64,000 bases of DNA from Bifidobacterium sp. ESL0732 (GCF_029395535.1 NZ_CP113920.1:496001-560000); one strand, 5' to 3'. Positions 24,010 to 33,979 are shown, counted from the stretch's first letter. Notes: generated from the sequence alone by a model not told the origin. Program-made: numbers and translations.

Positions 24010-26289
24010 ATGCCTCAAATGAAGAACAACCTCACTGTGCGACGCGTGATCGCTTTGCTGTTGACCTACGTCACCCTTTGCGTCGCCGGTGGTGTCGTCG
24101 GCGGTATGTTCTTCATCCCCGGTGTGCTCGGCCTCAATGGTGCGGCGCGCACCATCGCACCGTCTCTCAAGACGGAGAACATCGATTTCGACGTCACCAG
24201 CCTGCCGCAGAAATCCACTATTTACGCTTCCGACGGCAAAACCGTCATCGCTTCCTTCTATGCGCAGAACCGAACCGTGGTCCCGCTGCGCCAGGTCTCG
24301 CAGCCCATGCAGCAGGCTGTGGTCGCCCGTGAGGACCGCCGTTTCTTCGAGCACGCCGGCGTGGATATGCAGGGCGTGCTTCGAGCCTTCGTCCAGACGT
24401 TCATCAGGCACGGCGACACCCAGGGCGGTTCGTCGTTGACACAGCAGTACGTCAAGAATGTATTACTCATAGAGGCGAAGGAAAAGAACGACCCCATCGC
24501 CGAATACCACGCCTCGGAAGACACGATCGCCCGTAAGATACGCGAGATGCTGATCGCCGTTCAGATGGAGAAGCAGTATAGCAAGGCCGAGATCCTGCAG
24601 GGTTACCTCAACATCGCCCAGTTCGGGCGCAACAACCTTTACGGTGTCCAGACCGCCGCCAAGCGCTATTTCAACGTCTCCGCCGCAGATCTCAACATCG
24701 GCCAGGCCGCTACTATCGCGGCCATCACCAAGAACCCCGCGAAATACGATCCTTCGGTGCCGGAAAACCAGCCCGAAGCCCAAAAACAGCGCAACATCGT
24801 CCTTGACCTGATGCTGCAGCAGCATTTCATCTCGCAAGCCGACCACGACAAGTTCCGCGCCGAGCCCATAGCGCAGACACTCAATCTGCAAGATAATTCC
24901 ACGCAGATCGGCTGCCAGGTGGCCGGTGACGCAGGGTTCTTCTGCGATTACGCCACCAAGCAGATCCTCAATTCCAAGGAATTCGGCAAGACCGCTCAGG
25001 ATCGTAGCAAGCTTCTGAACGAAGGCGGGCTCAACATCTACACCACGATGGACGTGCACGCCAACGCCGATGCGATGCAGGCCGCGCGCGATACGATTCC
25101 CGTCGACGATCCCAGCGGCTTCGAGGTGACTATCGCGGCCATCAAGCCAGGTACCGGGGAAGTGCTGGGCTTTGGCATCAACCGCACCTACGATCCCACC
25201 GATGCCGCAAAGAACGACCCGACCCGCACGGCTGTCAATTATGCGGTCGACGAGAAAGACGGCGGTGGCGGCGGCTGGGGCGTTGGCTCCACGTGGAAGC
25301 CCATCAACCTGGTGGCCTGGATGCAGTCTGGAAAATCCATCACTCAGTCTTTGCGTCTGAGCAGCTACTATCCGGTAGGTTCGTTCGCCTGCGCCAATTA
25401 TGGTGGACAGCCTTACGGCTGGAATGTACACAATTCCGAAGGCGGGACGGCCAGTGTGGAGTCTCCTCTTCAGGGCCTCATTCGTTCGCACAACACAACC
25501 CAGGCTGGCATGGCCCAGCAGATAGGGCTCTGCCCCATCGGCGAGGCAGCGAAGGCGATCGGTTACCACAACGCCTCGGGCGACCCCGATCCGTCCACGC
25601 GTGCAACCTTGGAACGCTTCAACGGTTCGATGACAATCGGCTCGGTGGCGGCCTCACCGCTGACGATGGCCAATGTTTTCGGCACTCTCGGCGCCAACGG
25701 CGTCGAATGCACCCCGATCGCGTTGAAGAAGGTCGTCAACAAGGCCGGCAAATCCATGAAGGTGCCTTCGGCCAACTGCCATCAGGCCATCGAGCCCGGC
25801 ATCGCCCAGACCGTTGGCTACGCGTTGAACCAAGGTGTGGTCCAGCCCGGCGGCGAGGCGGCCACCACCCAACTTGACGGCGGACGCAAGACCTTCGCCA
25901 AAACCGGCACCAACGAGGACACGTATATGACCACGGGCGGTTTCTCGCCGAATCAAGTCGCCTCGTTCGTCTCGGTGAACAACGCTGAGGTTCCGATTTC
26001 CTTCAACGGCAAGACCATCAACCACAAGTCCTACGGCCAATGGTACGGCATGTATATCGCCACCCCGGCCTGGAAAGACTTCATGAACAGGTATCTTGCC
26101 GATATCCAAGCCCCTGTCGACAACAACTACGGCGCTCCGGACCCGAAGTATATGGGTGGTGCCAGCACTTCCACCAATAACACCGGCCAGTCCACTACGG
26201 GCAACAACACCATTCCCGACCGGCAGGGATACGAGCAGCAACCTCAGACCCAACAACAACAACCACAGACTCAACAACAGCAACAGTAG
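24010..26289 (+). CDS. Class A penicillin-binding protein (transglycosylase/transpeptidase)
   Basis: Bifunctional peptidoglycan synthase anchored in the membrane. Short cytoplasmic tail, membrane segment (about 12-40), GT51 domain (about 85-250) with AVVAREDRRFFEHAG (catalytic Glu) and GGSSLTQQYVKN, then a penicillin-binding transpeptidase domain (about 360-690) with the nucleophile motif STWK near 426, SHN near 492 and KTGT near 630. It ends in a Thr/Asn then Gln/Pro-rich tail of about 50 residues. TATCCT at 23993-23998 puts transcription start within a few bases of ATG 24010, so the leader is nearly absent. The hairpin at 26369 may end the transcript. Confidence 0.92.
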   Translation: MPQMKNNLTVRRVIALLLTYVTLCVAGGVVGGMFFIPGVLGLNGAARTIAPSLKTENIDFDVTSLPQKSTIYASDGKTVIASFYAQNRTVVPLRQVSQPMQQAVVAREDRRFFEHAGVDMQGVLRAFVQTFIRHGDTQGGSSLTQQYVKNVLLIEAKEKNDPIAEYHASEDTIARKIREMLIAVQMEKQYSKAEILQGYLNIAQFGRNNLYGVQTAAKRYFNVSAADLNIGQAATIAAITKNPAKYDPSVPENQPEAQKQRNIVLDLMLQQHFISQADHDKFRAEPIAQTLNLQDNSTQIGCQVAGDAGFFCDYATKQILNSKEFGKTAQDRSKLLNEGGLNIYTTMDVHANADAMQAARDTIPVDDPSGFEVTIAAIKPGTGEVLGFGINRTYDPTDAAKNDPTRTAVNYAVDEKDGGGGGWGVGSTWKPINLVAWMQSGKSITQSLRLSSYYPVGSFACANYGGQPYGWNVHNSEGGTASVESPLQGLIRSHNTTQAGMAQQIGLCPIGEAAKAIGYHNASGDPDPSTRATLERFNGSMTIGSVAASPLTMANVFGTLGANGVECTPIALKKVVNKAGKSMKVPSANCHQAIEPGIAQTVGYALNQGVVQPGGEAATTQLDGGRKTFAKTGTNEDTYMTTGGFSPNQVASFVSVNNAEVPISFNGKTINHKSYGQWYGMYIATPAWKDFMNRYLADIQAPVDNNYGAPDPKYMGGASTSTNNTGQSTTGNNTIPDRQGYEQQPQTQQQQPQTQQQQQ

Positions 26290-26368
26290 GTTCCCAACAC
26301 CGCGCAGCTTGGGCAGCGGCAATAGACGAACGGCGGGCAATAGATTAGTTGCGGTAAGTCAGCGCGTT

Positions 26369-26405
26369 TGCAACGCAGGGTCTGCTTTGTGTCATTTGCG
26401 TTGCA
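26369..26405 (+). terminator. Hairpin after the penicillin-binding protein gene
   Basis: TGCAACGCA pairs perfectly with TGCGTTGCA around a 19-base loop. There is no T-run, so its role as terminator is uncertain. Confidence 0.4.
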
Positions 26406-26559
26406 TTGGTGGCATTCCTCAGGGTTTGATGTTGGTCGCATCTTAGACGATTGAAAAATTCCATGCCAAATGCTCCGGAAGATGATTTACAGAGGCATGG
26501 TCCAGTTTCATCAAATGTTCGGTTTTGGTAAACCTACCATATGAAACGCTCAAGTGGGT

Positions 26560-26588
26560 TTGTTTGATGCTCACATTTGTGCGATAAT
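26560..26588 (+). promoter_or_regulatory. Promoter of the deoR-galT-galK operon, leaderless
   Basis: TTGTTT (26560-26565), a 17-base spacer and GATAAT (26583-26588) form a good promoter. GATAAT ends six bases before ATG 26595, so the transcript should begin at the start codon. CACATTTGTG, a small palindrome, lies in the spacer and could be an operator. Confidence 0.6.
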
Positions 26589-26594
26589 GTTCAT

Positions 26595-27392
26595 ATGATT
26601 TCGTCACAACGGCAGCATTTGATCTTAAGCAGGCTTCGTACCCGCGGCGCGGTACGGATCACTGCGCTTTCCAAAGAGCTCGGCGTTTCGGCCATGACGG
26701 TGCGTCGCGATATCGCGGACTTGGCCGACAAGGGGCTCTTGAAGCGCGTCCACGGCGGAGCGGTGACCACCAGCACGCTCTTGAGCGAGCCTCTGTTCTC
26801 CGTCAAATCCCAGATGGACATCGGGCTCAAGGACTCAATCGCGCAGGAAGCCGTCAAATATGTCTCGCCCGGCGACGTGATCGCCATTGGCGGCGGCACC
26901 ACGTCATACATCTTCGCCCAGCATCTGCTGGAAAGCCAGCGTGCGAGCAATATCACCATCCTGACCAACTCCATCCCCGTCGCGGAACTGGTGCAGGCGC
27001 TGGAAAGCAAGGATGTCGAAGTCATCGTCACCGGCGGCGTGATCACCCGTTCGAATTCGCTGGTCGGTCCGATTTCCGACAAGGTCATCGAATCGCTGCG
27101 CGTCAATACCGTGTTTTTGGGCACGCATTCCGTCTCGGTACCCCGCGGTTTCCTTATGCCGAACTCGCTTGAGGCCGCCACCGACATGGCCATGATGGAC
27201 ATCGCCGACAGAACCATCATCTTAACCGACCACACCAAGTGGAGCTGCACCTCGCTTTCCCTCTTCGCACGTTTCGATCAGGTCGACACCCTCATCACCG
27301 ACGACGGGCTTGACTCGACTTCGGCCGAAGAAACGCGCAAGCTGGTCAAACATCTGGTTCTGACGAAAGGCCCAGGGCAGGTCGAAAACTGA
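26595..27392 (+). CDS. DeoR-family regulator of the galactose operon
   Basis: Sugar-phosphate-sensing repressor, probably of galT-galK. The 265-residue protein has an N-terminal DeoR helix-turn-helix (about 4-57: RQHLILSRLRTRGAVRITAL, then SAMTVRRDIADLADKGLL) and a C-terminal sensor domain (about 75-240) with VIAIGGGTTSYIFAQ and TNSIPVAELV, the isomerase-like ligand fold. ATG 26595 is preferred over an upstream in-frame TTG at 26577 because the promoter leaves no room for the longer form. galT starts 36 bases after its stop. Confidence 0.88.
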   Translation: MISSQRQHLILSRLRTRGAVRITALSKELGVSAMTVRRDIADLADKGLLKRVHGGAVTTSTLLSEPLFSVKSQMDIGLKDSIAQEAVKYVSPGDVIAIGGGTTSYIFAQHLLESQRASNITILTNSIPVAELVQALESKDVEVIVTGGVITRSNSLVGPISDKVIESLRVNTVFLGTHSVSVPRGFLMPNSLEAATDMAMMDIADRTIILTDHTKWSCTSLSLFARFDQVDTLITDDGLDSTSAEETRKLVKHLVLTKGPGQVEN

Positions 27393-27428
27393 ACGTCGAA
27401 AATCAAAAACTTACGCAAAGGAACAGCA

Positions 27429-28682
27429 ATGAAGCAGCATGAATTCAAGTATTATCATCCCGGAAAATATGCGTCTGAGCATATCCGCATCACGCCGACG
27501 AAGCTTGCGGACGGACGTGATTTCTTCTATCTGGACGACGACCCGGAGTATGTTTCCGGCGCCAAAACCCGCGAGTTGGTCGACCCTCGGCCGCTGGCCG
27601 ACCGGTTCGCCCCGCATCGCGACGCCGACGGCAACGAAGTGCCGTACGCGGAGCCGATTATGCGTCGCGACCCGCTGACAGGCGACTGGATTCCGATGGC
27701 GGCGGCCCGTATGAACCGGCCGATTACCGCCGGTCCTGGGGCCACGGCCAAAGGCAATCCGCTCGCGGCACGCAAGCCCGGCGACCCCTATCAGGACGGG
27801 GAAGTGCCCGACACCGATTACGACGTGGTCATTTTCGAGAACCGTTTCCCCTCGATGGTACAGGTGCCCGGCGTGCCGAACGTGGTCACTGACGTCGACG
27901 GCAATCCGCTTTGGGAGCAGAGGCCCGCGGCCGGACGTTGCGAGGTCATCTGCTTCGATCCGAACGAGAACGGCCTGCCCGCCGATCTACCGGTATCGCG
28001 TCTGCGCACGGTCGTTGAGGCGTGGGCCTTCCGCACCGCCGAAATCTCGCATATCGACGGCATCGAGCAGATCTTCCCCTTCGAGAATCACGGCGCCGAA
28101 ATCGGCGTCTCGCTGGCGCACCCGCACGGTCAGGTTTATTGCTACCCGTTCATCCCGCCGAAGATGGAAACCGAGCTAAAACACACGCAGTCCTACCACG
28201 AGAAGACCGGTGGTAACCTGCTGCGTGACATCATGAACGCCGAGCTTGAAGCCGGGACGCGCGTGGTGATGCGTAATTCCAGCTGGGTCGCCTACGTTCC
28301 GGCGGCCGCGCGCTGGCCTTTGGAGGTCCACGTCGCCCCGATGCGCGATGTCTTGACCATCGACGAGCTCAATGATCAGGAACGCTGGGACTTGGCCTCG
28401 ATGTATTCGCATCTGCTGCGCCGCGGCAACGCCTTCTTCGATAAGGGCGACGGCAAGGGCATGGATTTGCCGTACATTTCGGCCTGGCATCAGGCTCCGA
28501 TCCACGATTCGCGCCGCGAGAACTACCGGCTCAACCTCCAGTTCTTCTCGTTCCGCCGCGCCGCCAACAAGATCAAGTACCTGGCCGGCTCGGAATCGGG
28601 CATGGCCGCTTGGGTTTCCGACACGACGCCGGAACGCATCGCCGCCCGCTTCCACGAGCTCGGTCCGATCGACATCGACTGA
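27429..28682 (+). CDS. galT: Galactose-1-phosphate uridylyltransferase
   Basis: Transfers UMP from UDP-glucose to galactose 1-phosphate, second step of the Leloir pathway. The 417-residue protein carries the nucleophile His in LAHPHGQVYCYP near 230, the FENRFPSMVQVPGVPN stretch and ENHGAEIGVSLAHPH, as in the class I enzyme. AAAGGAA before ATG 27429 is the ribosome site. It lies between deoR (36-base gap) and galK (56-base gap) in one operon; galE, the third step, is 20 kb upstream. Confidence 0.95.
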   Translation: MKQHEFKYYHPGKYASEHIRITPTKLADGRDFFYLDDDPEYVSGAKTRELVDPRPLADRFAPHRDADGNEVPYAEPIMRRDPLTGDWIPMAAARMNRPITAGPGATAKGNPLAARKPGDPYQDGEVPDTDYDVVIFENRFPSMVQVPGVPNVVTDVDGNPLWEQRPAAGRCEVICFDPNENGLPADLPVSRLRTVVEAWAFRTAEISHIDGIEQIFPFENHGAEIGVSLAHPHGQVYCYPFIPPKMETELKHTQSYHEKTGGNLLRDIMNAELEAGTRVVMRNSSWVAYVPAAARWPLEVHVAPMRDVLTIDELNDQERWDLASMYSHLLRRGNAFFDKGDGKGMDLPYISAWHQAPIHDSRRENYRLNLQFFSFRRAANKIKYLAGSESGMAAWVSDTTPERIAARFHELGPIDID

Positions 28683-28738
28683 GCCGATATATTCTACAAC
28701 CCTTCTACTGAACCATCATTTCAAAGGAAGAATTCATT

Positions 28739-30001
28739 ATGACGAGTGATAACAGAACCGTACAATATCTTGAGCCATTGAATGCCAAAGAGGCCGTCGG
28801 CAAGGTCGCTGAATTGTTCGTGGACACGTTTGGCGCCGCGCCTAAGGGCGTCTGGAGCGCGCCGGGGCGTGTCAACCTCATCGGCGAGCACACGGACTAC
28901 AACGCCGGTCTGTGCCTGCCCATCGCGTTGCCGCATCGTACCTTCATCGCGCTCTCCCCCCGCAAGGACACTGTAGTCCGTCTGGTCTCCGATATGGGCG
29001 ACAAGGCAGTGACCACCACCGACCTCGAAGACCTCAAGCCCTTGGGCGTGAAAGGCTGGGGAGCCTACCCTGCGGGAGTGGCGTGGGCTCTGCGTGAGGC
29101 CGGATTTGCCGGAGTCCAGGGCTTTGACGCCGCTTTCGTCTCCTGCGTTCCGGTCGGCGGCGGCTTGAGTTCCTCAGCGGCAATGACCTGTTCGACGGCG
29201 CTGGCGTTGGATGATGTCTATGACCTGGGCTTCGGCGGTACGGACGCAGGCCGAGTCAGGCTCATCGATGCCGCCATGCGCGCGGAAAACGATATGGCGG
29301 GTGCCTCGACCGGCGGGCTCGACCAGAACGCTTCCATGAGGTGCCAGGCCAACCGCGCATTGCTGCTTGACTGCCGTCCTGAACTTGATGCCGTGCAAAG
29401 CGCCAAGCAGGAACCGTTCAATCTCGGAGCGCTGGGGTTGGAATTGCTTGTAGTCGACACCCAGGCTCCGCACCAGCTCAACGATGGCCAGTACGCTGAA
29501 AGGCGCAAAATGTGCGAGGATGCCGCACGTATCCTCAAAGTCAAGAATCTGCGTGTCACGGCTGACGAAATCGCCGCCTCGCCCGATCCCTTCCAGGCGC
29601 TCAAGGAAACGTTGGACGCATTGCCGGACCCGACCATGAAGAAGCGGGTGCGTCATGTGGTCACCGAGATCGCGCGTGTCCGTTCGTTCGTCAGGGCGTT
29701 CGCCGCAGGAGACGTCACCGAGGCCGGACGCTTGTTCAATGCCTCCCACGATTCGTTGGCCGCCGACTATGAAGTCACGGTGCCCGAACTTGATGTGGCT
29801 GTGGATGTGGCGCGCAAGCACGGTGCGTATGGCGCCCGCATGACCGGCGGCGGCTTCGGCGGTTCCATCATCGCACTGGTCGACAAGGGCCAGGGCCGCC
29901 CGGTGGCGCAGGCCATTGCCGACCAGTTCGCGCATCGTGGTTTCCACGCTCCGCGCGCGTTGGCGGCAGTCGCCTCCGATTCCGCACATAAAGAGGCATA
30001 A
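28739..30001 (+). CDS. galK: Galactokinase
   Basis: ATP-dependent phosphorylation of galactose to galactose 1-phosphate, a GHMP kinase. The 420-residue protein has the signature GRVNLIGEHTDYN near 43, the phosphate loop PVGGGLSSSAAM near 138 and the C-terminal TGGGFGGSIIAL near 369. AAAGGAAG precedes ATG 28739. It is the last gene of the operon, before a good terminator. The overall order deoR-galT-galK matches other bifidobacterial gal operons. Confidence 0.95.
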   Translation: MTSDNRTVQYLEPLNAKEAVGKVAELFVDTFGAAPKGVWSAPGRVNLIGEHTDYNAGLCLPIALPHRTFIALSPRKDTVVRLVSDMGDKAVTTTDLEDLKPLGVKGWGAYPAGVAWALREAGFAGVQGFDAAFVSCVPVGGGLSSSAAMTCSTALALDDVYDLGFGGTDAGRVRLIDAAMRAENDMAGASTGGLDQNASMRCQANRALLLDCRPELDAVQSAKQEPFNLGALGLELLVVDTQAPHQLNDGQYAERRKMCEDAARILKVKNLRVTADEIAASPDPFQALKETLDALPDPTMKKRVRHVVTEIARVRSFVRAFAAGDVTEAGRLFNASHDSLAADYEVTVPELDVAVDVARKHGAYGARMTGGGFGGSIIALVDKGQGRPVAQAIADQFAHRGFHAPRALAAVASDSAHKEA

Positions 30002-30122
30002 GCCAAATCGATAAATATGATAATCGAACCCAATTTGTAATGATAATGCAAGCGCAAAGTGCATATTGTCATACGTTTTGATAGCAAGCATGCTGAAGTT
30101 GTGATGAACTTGCGATATCCGT

Positions 30123-30166
30123 AAAGGGGCTGTGAACGCTGGTGGAGATAGCGTCACAGCCCTTTT
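30123..30166 (+). terminator. Terminator of the gal operon
   Basis: AAAGGGGCTGTGAACGCT pairs with AGCGTCACAGCCCTTTT (one bulge), ending in TTTT, about 120 bases after galK. Confidence 0.85.
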
Positions 30167-30289
30167 GCGTCCCAGCGTTCCTCGCTTAATCTGGCAGACG
30201 CTAGGGAGGATTGTGCTTATGCGCATGTTGGATTTGGGCTTGGGAAGGCTCGTCGATTTCGCGAGCCTTGAATTCGTCGGAGCAGCACG

Positions 30290-31471
30290 ATGATCGGAAC
30301 ACAGACTTTGATCAACGATGACGACGTGGTCATCGCCGCTTCGTGGCGCACCGCAACCGGCAAGTTCCGTGGTACGTTGAGCGGCATGAGCGCGGTGGAT
30401 ATGGCGACCGATTTGGTCAAACGGGGATTGCAGCGTTCCGGCTTGTCTACCGAAATGTTCGATCAGGTGATTCTAGGCAATGTACTCGGCACCGGCTCCA
30501 AGCAGAACGTTGCACGCCAAGTGCAGCTCGGCGCGGGCATGCCCGTTGTTGGCACCGCCATGACCGTCAACCAGGTCTGTGGTTCCGGGCTCAAAGCCAT
30601 CCGACTGGCCCAAAGCGCCATTACGATGGGCGACGCTGATGTGGTGCTGGCCGGTGGTACGGAAAGCATGTCGAACGCGACCGCCTTCGCGCGACGTACC
30701 GGCAAGAACGAATTCGATTTCGACGATTGGCACGATACCTTGCATTACGATGCGCTCAACGACGCTTTCGGTGACTATGCCATGGGGGTCACCGCCGAAA
30801 ACCTTGCCAAGCGCTTCGGTGTGGAGCGCGAGACGTTGGATCAGTTTGCGCTCGATTCTCAGCGCAAGGCTGCCGCAGCTTGGGATGCCGGCTATTTCGA
30901 CGGCGAGGTGCTGCCGGTCGCGGGACTTGAGCGTGACGAAACGATGCGGCCGGAAACAAACGTTGAGGGGCTGGCCAGACTTAAGCCGGTTTTTGAAGCA
31001 GAAGGTATTGTCACCGCCGGTAATACATCGCCATTGAGCGACGGTGCCGCCGTGATGGTGGTTACTACGTTCGGCAAAGCCCGCAAACTTGGCCTTAAGG
31101 CACAGGCGGTGATTCGTGGATATGCCGAGGTCGGCTACCGGCCCGACCAGATGGGTTACGCCACGATTCCGGCCATCAAAAAGGTGCTGGAACGCTGCGG
31201 ACAGCAGGTCGCCGACATCGATCTGTATGAAGTCAACGAGGCGTTCGCCACCCAGGCCTGGCTGACGCGCGAACAGTTGGACATCGACCCGGCTCGTTAC
31301 AACATTTCCGGCGGGGCGCTCGCGCTCGGGCATGCGCTCGGGGCGTCGGGAGCGAGAATATTGACTACGCTGGTTCATAACTTGCGTCGAACCGGAGAAT
31401 CTCTCGGCGTCGCGGCGCTATGTGTCGGCGGCGGGCAGGGTGTGGCCATGGAGGTGGAGAACATACGATGA
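30290..31471 (+). CDS. Acetyl-CoA acetyltransferase (thiolase)
   Basis: Condenses two acetyl-CoA to acetoacetyl-CoA, first step of the mevalonate route; the neighbours make this role likely. The 393-residue protein has the nucleophile Cys in VNQVCGSGLKA near 97, the NEAFA motif, GGALALGHALGASG with the catalytic His (Ala where most thiolases have Pro) and the second catalytic Cys in LCVGGGQGVAMEVE near 382. GGAG precedes ATG 30290. Its stop overlaps the HMG-CoA reductase start by the bases ATGA, so the two are translationally coupled. Confidence 0.92.
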   Translation: MIGTQTLINDDDVVIAASWRTATGKFRGTLSGMSAVDMATDLVKRGLQRSGLSTEMFDQVILGNVLGTGSKQNVARQVQLGAGMPVVGTAMTVNQVCGSGLKAIRLAQSAITMGDADVVLAGGTESMSNATAFARRTGKNEFDFDDWHDTLHYDALNDAFGDYAMGVTAENLAKRFGVERETLDQFALDSQRKAAAAWDAGYFDGEVLPVAGLERDETMRPETNVEGLARLKPVFEAEGIVTAGNTSPLSDGAAVMVVTTFGKARKLGLKAQAVIRGYAEVGYRPDQMGYATIPAIKKVLERCGQQVADIDLYEVNEAFATQAWLTREQLDIDPARYNISGGALALGHALGASGARILTTLVHNLRRTGESLGVAALCVGGGQGVAMEVENIR

Positions 31472-32745
31472 CGAAATTCTATGAGCTTTCCACAGGTGAA
31501 CGGCTTGCTCGACTGCGTGTCGAAGATGCGATTGACGATGGCGATTTGCGAATTTTGACCGATGAGCCGGCGTTGCCCACCGCTGTGGCCGCCAATATGG
31601 TGGAAAACCAGATCGGCAATTTTCCGGTACCGCTCGGCTTGGCCGATCATTTTGTGATAGACGGAGAGACGCTGCGGGTTCCGATGGCCGTCGAAGAGCC
31701 GTCAGTGATCGCCGCCGCCAGCAACGCCGCGCACCGCATCGCCCGCGCCGGTGGCTTCCGCACGTCGGTGCATCGCGACGGTATTACCGCACAACTTGTA
31801 TTTACGAACAATGATTCCTTGTCATCCGATAATGGTGGCTTGACGAGATTTGTGCGTGAGCATGAACCGGCAATTCGCAAGGTCGCGCGCGAGGCGCATC
31901 CGAGCCTCGAGACGCACGGTGGAGGGCTGCGTGGGGTCAGTGTTTCCGTTAGCGCCGAAGGATTCGAGGAAATCGACCTGCTGATCGACCCGGGTGACGC
32001 GATGGGTGCGAACGTGGTCAATACCATCGCCGAGGCGGTTGCGAAATATTGTGCCGAACGGCTTGACGGGCTTGATTTGCTGATGGCGATACTTTCCAAC
32101 GATACAGGGAACCAACGTGCGCAGTCGGAGGCGCGTATCGATTTTGATAATCTGCCAACCCGCGATATGGATGGCGCAGAAGTCGCACGTCGTATCGTCG
32201 CCGCAGCGCGTTTCGCCGAAATTTCGCCCTTGCGCGCGGCCACGCACAACAAGGGCATCATGAACGGCATCAATGCGGTGGTGCTCGCCACCGGCAATGA
32301 CACCAGAAACATCAACGCCGCGGTCTACGCCGACCTCAGTGAGCAGCGCCGGACGTGGACGAAATGGTCTATCGACGAAGAACGTCGCCAGTTGGTCGGC
32401 CACATCGATATTCCGTTGCCTCTGGGCAGCGTCGGCGGTGCGATGTCAACGCTGCCGATGGCCAAGTTCAGTCTGAAACTGCTACGTAACCCTGATGCCA
32501 GGCGGTTGATGGGCATCGTCGCCAGCGTAGGTCTCGCATCCAACCTCGCGGCGATGCGGGCGCTGGTGACGCGCGGCATTCAGGAAGGCCACATGAACCT
32601 GCAGTTTAAAAGCCTTGCGATGTCGGCCGGTGCCAAGTCAAGTGAACTGGAACAAGTGGTTGCCGGACTTCGTTCCGATCCTGCGAAAGCCAGCTTGGAA
32701 ACGGCGACAATCCTTCTTAATCAACTACGTAATACATCGAAGTAA
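31468..32745 (+). CDS. mvaA: Hydroxymethylglutaryl-CoA reductase, class II
   Basis: Reduces HMG-CoA to mevalonate in isoprenoid synthesis. The class II catalytic set is present: Glu in AVEEPSVIAAAS near 75, Lys in HNKGIMNG near 260, Asp in GNDTRN near 276 and His in EGHMNLQ near 373, with VENQIGNFPVPLG near 47. Length, 425 residues, is normal. ATG 31468 overlaps the thiolase stop (ATGA); a longer in-frame start at 31420 lies inside the thiolase gene and is rejected. In Enterococcus the same two activities are fused as MvaE; here they are separate but coupled. Confidence 0.93.
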   Translation: MTKFYELSTGERLARLRVEDAIDDGDLRILTDEPALPTAVAANMVENQIGNFPVPLGLADHFVIDGETLRVPMAVEEPSVIAAASNAAHRIARAGGFRTSVHRDGITAQLVFTNNDSLSSDNGGLTRFVREHEPAIRKVAREAHPSLETHGGGLRGVSVSVSAEGFEEIDLLIDPGDAMGANVVNTIAEAVAKYCAERLDGLDLLMAILSNDTGNQRAQSEARIDFDNLPTRDMDGAEVARRIVAAARFAEISPLRAATHNKGIMNGINAVVLATGNDTRNINAAVYADLSEQRRTWTKWSIDEERRQLVGHIDIPLPLGSVGGAMSTLPMAKFSLKLLRNPDARRLMGIVASVGLASNLAAMRALVTRGIQEGHMNLQFKSLAMSAGAKSSELEQVVAGLRSDPAKASLETATILLNQLRNTSK

Positions 32746-32782
32746 TTCCAACCAAAAATGAACACAGAACGGACGAATCGCG

Positions 32783-33979
32783 ATGAAAGAAACCAACGCA
32801 ACCGACAATATCAAGGTCGGCATCGACAAAATCAACTTCTACACGCCCAACCATTATCTCGATTTGGTGGACCTGGCCGAAGCCCGAGGCGTGGACCCGA
32901 ACAAATTCCTCATTGGCATCGGGCAGAGCAAGATGTCGGTGGCCGCGCTCGACCAGGACATCGTCGCTATGGCCGCCAATGCCGCTGAACCCATGTTGAC
33001 TGATAATGAACGGCAGGAAATCGGCCTGCTGGTGGTCGCCACGGAAAGTGGTATCGACCAGTCCAAGGCCGCCGCGCTCTTCGTCCAAGACCTCTTGAGA
33101 CTCAGCGCCAATCTCCGCGCCATCGAAATCAAGGAAGCCTGTTATGGGGCCACCGCTGGCATCCAGCTTGCGTGCGATTACGTGCGCAGTCATCCCGGAC
33201 GCAAGGCTCTGGTCATTGCTTCGGATATCGCGCGCTACGGCCTCGCTACCCCCGGCGAAGTGACGCAAGGGGCTGGCTCGGTGGCGATGCTCGTCACCCG
33301 CAATCCGGAAATCTTGGCCATTGAGCCGGAATCGTTTTATGAAAGCCGCAGCACCGGCGATTTTTGGAGACCGAATTATTCGACCGTTGCCTTCGCGCGT
33401 GGCAAGTTCTCGGAGGAAGTCTACGTCGGCATGTTCGAGGAGCTTTGGGACAAGGCGCAGGAGCTGGGCTCGGCCAATCCCGAGAGCCTGCAGGCGTTGC
33501 TGCTGCATATCCCGTTTTCGAAAATGGGACGGAAGGGTTTGCGAACGTTGGGCAACGGCAAAATCGACGAAGCTGATTACATGCGCTTGACCGAGCGTTT
33601 CGAACAGAGCATCGTCTACGGCAAAGAGGTCGGCAATATCTACACCGGCTCGATTTACCTTGCCCTGCTTTCGTTGTTGGAGAATGACGAGAGCCTTAAA
33701 CCAGGCGACCGCATCGGCCTGTATTCCTACGGTTCCGGTTCCGTCGCGGAGCTTTACTTCGGCACATTGCAGCCCGGTTACACTCAACGTTTGGATGCAC
33801 AAACTCATCGGGCTATGCTTGATGGCCGCGAGCGTCTGAGTATGAGTGAATACGAGGCGATGTTCAGTGCCGAACTGGTGAGAGACGGAAGCGAACAGGA
33901 CCTCGGCCGCAGCGACCACGCCGCCAACGCACCGCACTATCTGGCAGGAATGAAGGCCCACGAGCGGCAGTATCGCTAA
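32783..33979 (+). CDS. mvaS: Hydroxymethylglutaryl-CoA synthase
   Basis: Condenses acetyl-CoA with acetoacetyl-CoA to HMG-CoA. The 398-residue protein has Glu in VVATESGIDQSKA near 88, the acylated Cys in KEACYGATAGIQLA near 120 and the His in LLHIPFSKMG near 243, the full catalytic triad of bacterial HMG-CoA synthases. It starts 37 bases after mvaA and completes the upper mevalonate pathway. Mevalonate kinase and the later enzymes are not in the window. It runs convergent to the sugar permease gene, with only about 55 bases between the stops. Confidence 0.93.
   Translation: MKETNATDNIKVGIDKINFYTPNHYLDLVDLAEARGVDPNKFLIGIGQSKMSVAALDQDIVAMAANAAEPMLTDNERQEIGLLVVATESGIDQSKAAALFVQDLLRLSANLRAIEIKEACYGATAGIQLACDYVRSHPGRKALVIASDIARYGLATPGEVTQGAGSVAMLVTRNPEILAIEPESFYESRSTGDFWRPNYSTVAFARGKFSEEVYVGMFEELWDKAQELGSANPESLQALLLHIPFSKMGRKGLRTLGNGKIDEADYMRLTERFEQSIVYGKEVGNIYTGSIYLALLSLLENDESLKPGDRIGLYSYGSGSVAELYFGTLQPGYTQRLDAQTHRAMLDGRERLSMSEYEAMFSAELVRDGSEQDLGRSDHAANAPHYLAGMKAHERQYR

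Larger units (their letters stand above)
26290..26594. other. Intergenic region before the gal operon
   Basis: Contains a hairpin at 26369-26405 and the deoR promoter. An 8-bp inverted repeat, CATATGAA at 26538-26545 and TTCATATG at 26590-26597, brackets the promoter and runs into the start codon of deoR; it is a plausible operator pair for autoregulation. Nothing else was recognised. Confidence 0.5.
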
